Assembly: GCA_947095535.1 (NCBI GenBank)
Contig: OX352773.1
Coordinates: 86,524,670 to 86,588,669 of the forward strand
DNA: 64,000 nt
Origin: Poecilobothrus nobilitatus
Taxonomy: Eukaryota > Arthropoda > Insecta > Diptera > Dolichopodidae
Direction: 5' to 3'
Shown in pieces: positions 63,310 to 64,000 of the stretch; the first letter of the stretch is position 1, and the number at the start of each line of letters is the position of its first letter. The position numbers were made by a program, and so were the translations under genes. The notes beneath the pieces are model-generated. The model saw nothing but the letters and a program-made list of their open reading frames with translations, did no database searches and was not told the origin of the DNA.

Positions 63310-63500
63310 GGGCCTCGGTGGCCCAGTGGGTAAGAGCGTATAAAATACGCTGTAAACACCGAGGGAGTGTGGGTTCGAATCACACACACGTCGTAAGAGT
63401 AATTCCTCCTTACGACATGTACAACTACGCCTGAACAGGAAAGGCTGGGTAATTTCCTTGTTACATTTATGTGGTAGGGAAATGCACTAAAAAAAAAAAA
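63310..63500 (+). mobile_element. tRNA-derived SINE, copy 3 (best preserved)
   Basis: It has an A box TGGCCCAGTGGG and a perfect B box GGTTCGAAT (63372-63380) at tRNA-like spacing, then the shared body and 3' part TTTATGTGG..GGGAAATGCACT and a poly-A tail. The flanks TTTGCTAAA (63300-63308) and TATGCTAAA (63502-63510) differ at one base and are the target duplication. The intact polymerase III promoter suggests this is the youngest of the three. It lies inside the intron of gene C, antisense to it. Confidence 0.93.
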
Positions 63501-64000
63501 TTATGCTAAACCCTGATGATCCGCTATAATTATTTTTTATATTAATTGAACAAATAGCTTATACAAAATGCAGTAAAAAGAACACATTCCGGCGCACGAC
63601 ACGTCCCCTTTGTAACGTACCTGTGTTAAGGTGGAAAATTCAACATATTTCACAGATTTTATTTTTTTAGATAATTTTTCTCCTGCTTCCATAGTTATTG
63701 GTTTTTGTTTATTTTTAGTTACTTTTTCCAATGTACGAGTGTCATTACTTAAATCAATTTTTGTACCAACAAATATTATAATAAAAATGGGGTTTTTGGA
63801 CTATGTTGTGTTTTTTCTGGTATCCATTAAATGAAAAATGTGTAAGTACAATTTAATATAATTAAAAAAAAAAATTTGTAGTAAATATATTACTGTTATA
63901 CTTAAATATTTTCAAAAGAACCAACTAGAATATCAATAGAAAAACACACCAAAAAGATGTCTATTTGTGGATAATGCAATGGCCTTAAACGTTCGCAATT

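Larger units (their letters stand above)
62789..64000 (-). pseudogene. Cdc42-like gene C, apparent pseudogene, truncated by the window end
   Basis: Three exon equivalents are visible: ~64000-63902 (CERLRPLHYPQIDIFLVCFS), 63826-63621 ([27 protein letters not shown]) and 62881-62789 (KGLKNFFDEAILAALESPKP, ending CCKVF with a CAAX-like CKVF). Their borders match gene B. Lesions: the first ends in FENI followed by an in-frame TAA just before the expected donor; the second lacks an AG before its TGG start (AA at 63828-63827) and is 206 nt instead of 198, giving a frameshift between SPKTPF and FVGTKIDL. The last exon is the best preserved Cdc42 tail in the cluster. SINE copy 3 sits in the 739-bp intron. 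The first exon lies beyond the window. Unusual splicing or sequence errors remain possible. Confidence 0.75.

Noticed and set aside
63310..63400. A functional tRNA gene suggested by perfect A and B boxes
   Set aside because: No proper acceptor stem or 3' end can be drawn, and two other copies with poly-A tails and target duplications show it is a SINE head.
63631..63834. Plus-strand open frame at the right end
   Set aside because: It is the complement of the exon 3 equivalent of Rho gene C.

Overview
This is a very AT-rich window (roughly one fifth G+C by eye) with long non-coding stretches, spliced genes with GT-AG introns, poly-A tailed retroposons and Tc1/mariner-type transposons. It is animal nuclear DNA. 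The Cdc42-like small GTPases, the ACBD3/GCP60 orthologue and the DD41D mariner relatives fit an arthropod, most likely an insect with an AT-rich genome. The species cannot be read from the sequence.

Genes are sparse. From left to right I support: (1) a two-exon secreted, Gly/Thr/Ile-rich protein with seven ~28-residue repeats (10106-11467, +); (2) a complete five-exon GCP60/ACBD3 gene (47907-49509, +), a Golgi protein with an acyl-CoA-binding-type N-terminus, a coiled coil and a C-terminal GOLD domain; (3) a tandem minus-strand cluster of three divergent Rho/Cdc42-family genes (A 50952-55697, B 59599-61433, C 62789 to beyond the window end). A and B are intact by conceptual splicing and end in CAAX-like boxes, but both have lost residues essential to the GTPase switch. 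C looks like a pseudogene. Intron positions are shared between the paralogues, so they arose by DNA duplication and not by retroposition.

The rest is dominated by mobile-element remains. There are three copies of a tRNA-derived SINE, each with target-site duplications. Two copies of a rearranged DD41D mariner share one inverted-end junction. There is a Tigger/pogo-like element containing a perfect 42-bp palindrome. A 1.38-kb TA-flanked transposon is nested in a dispersed repeat whose other copy in the window preserves the empty site. Other terminal-inverted-repeat elements lie at 18207-19124, 36620-37470, 38054-38498 and 56567-57586. At least four decayed non-LTR retrotransposon reverse-transcriptase fragments are present, together with a 290-bp nearly identical tandem duplication and several minisatellites.

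The most interesting biology is the cluster of altered Rho-family proteins: one predicted to be hydrolysis-deficient, one predicted to be a pseudo-GTPase and one decayed, which suggests rapid neofunctionalisation. Next come the undescribed-looking repeat secretory protein and the structures of the non-autonomous elements. All exon models are by eye from splice signals and reading frame. Identities, copy numbers elsewhere in the genome and expression could not be tested here.
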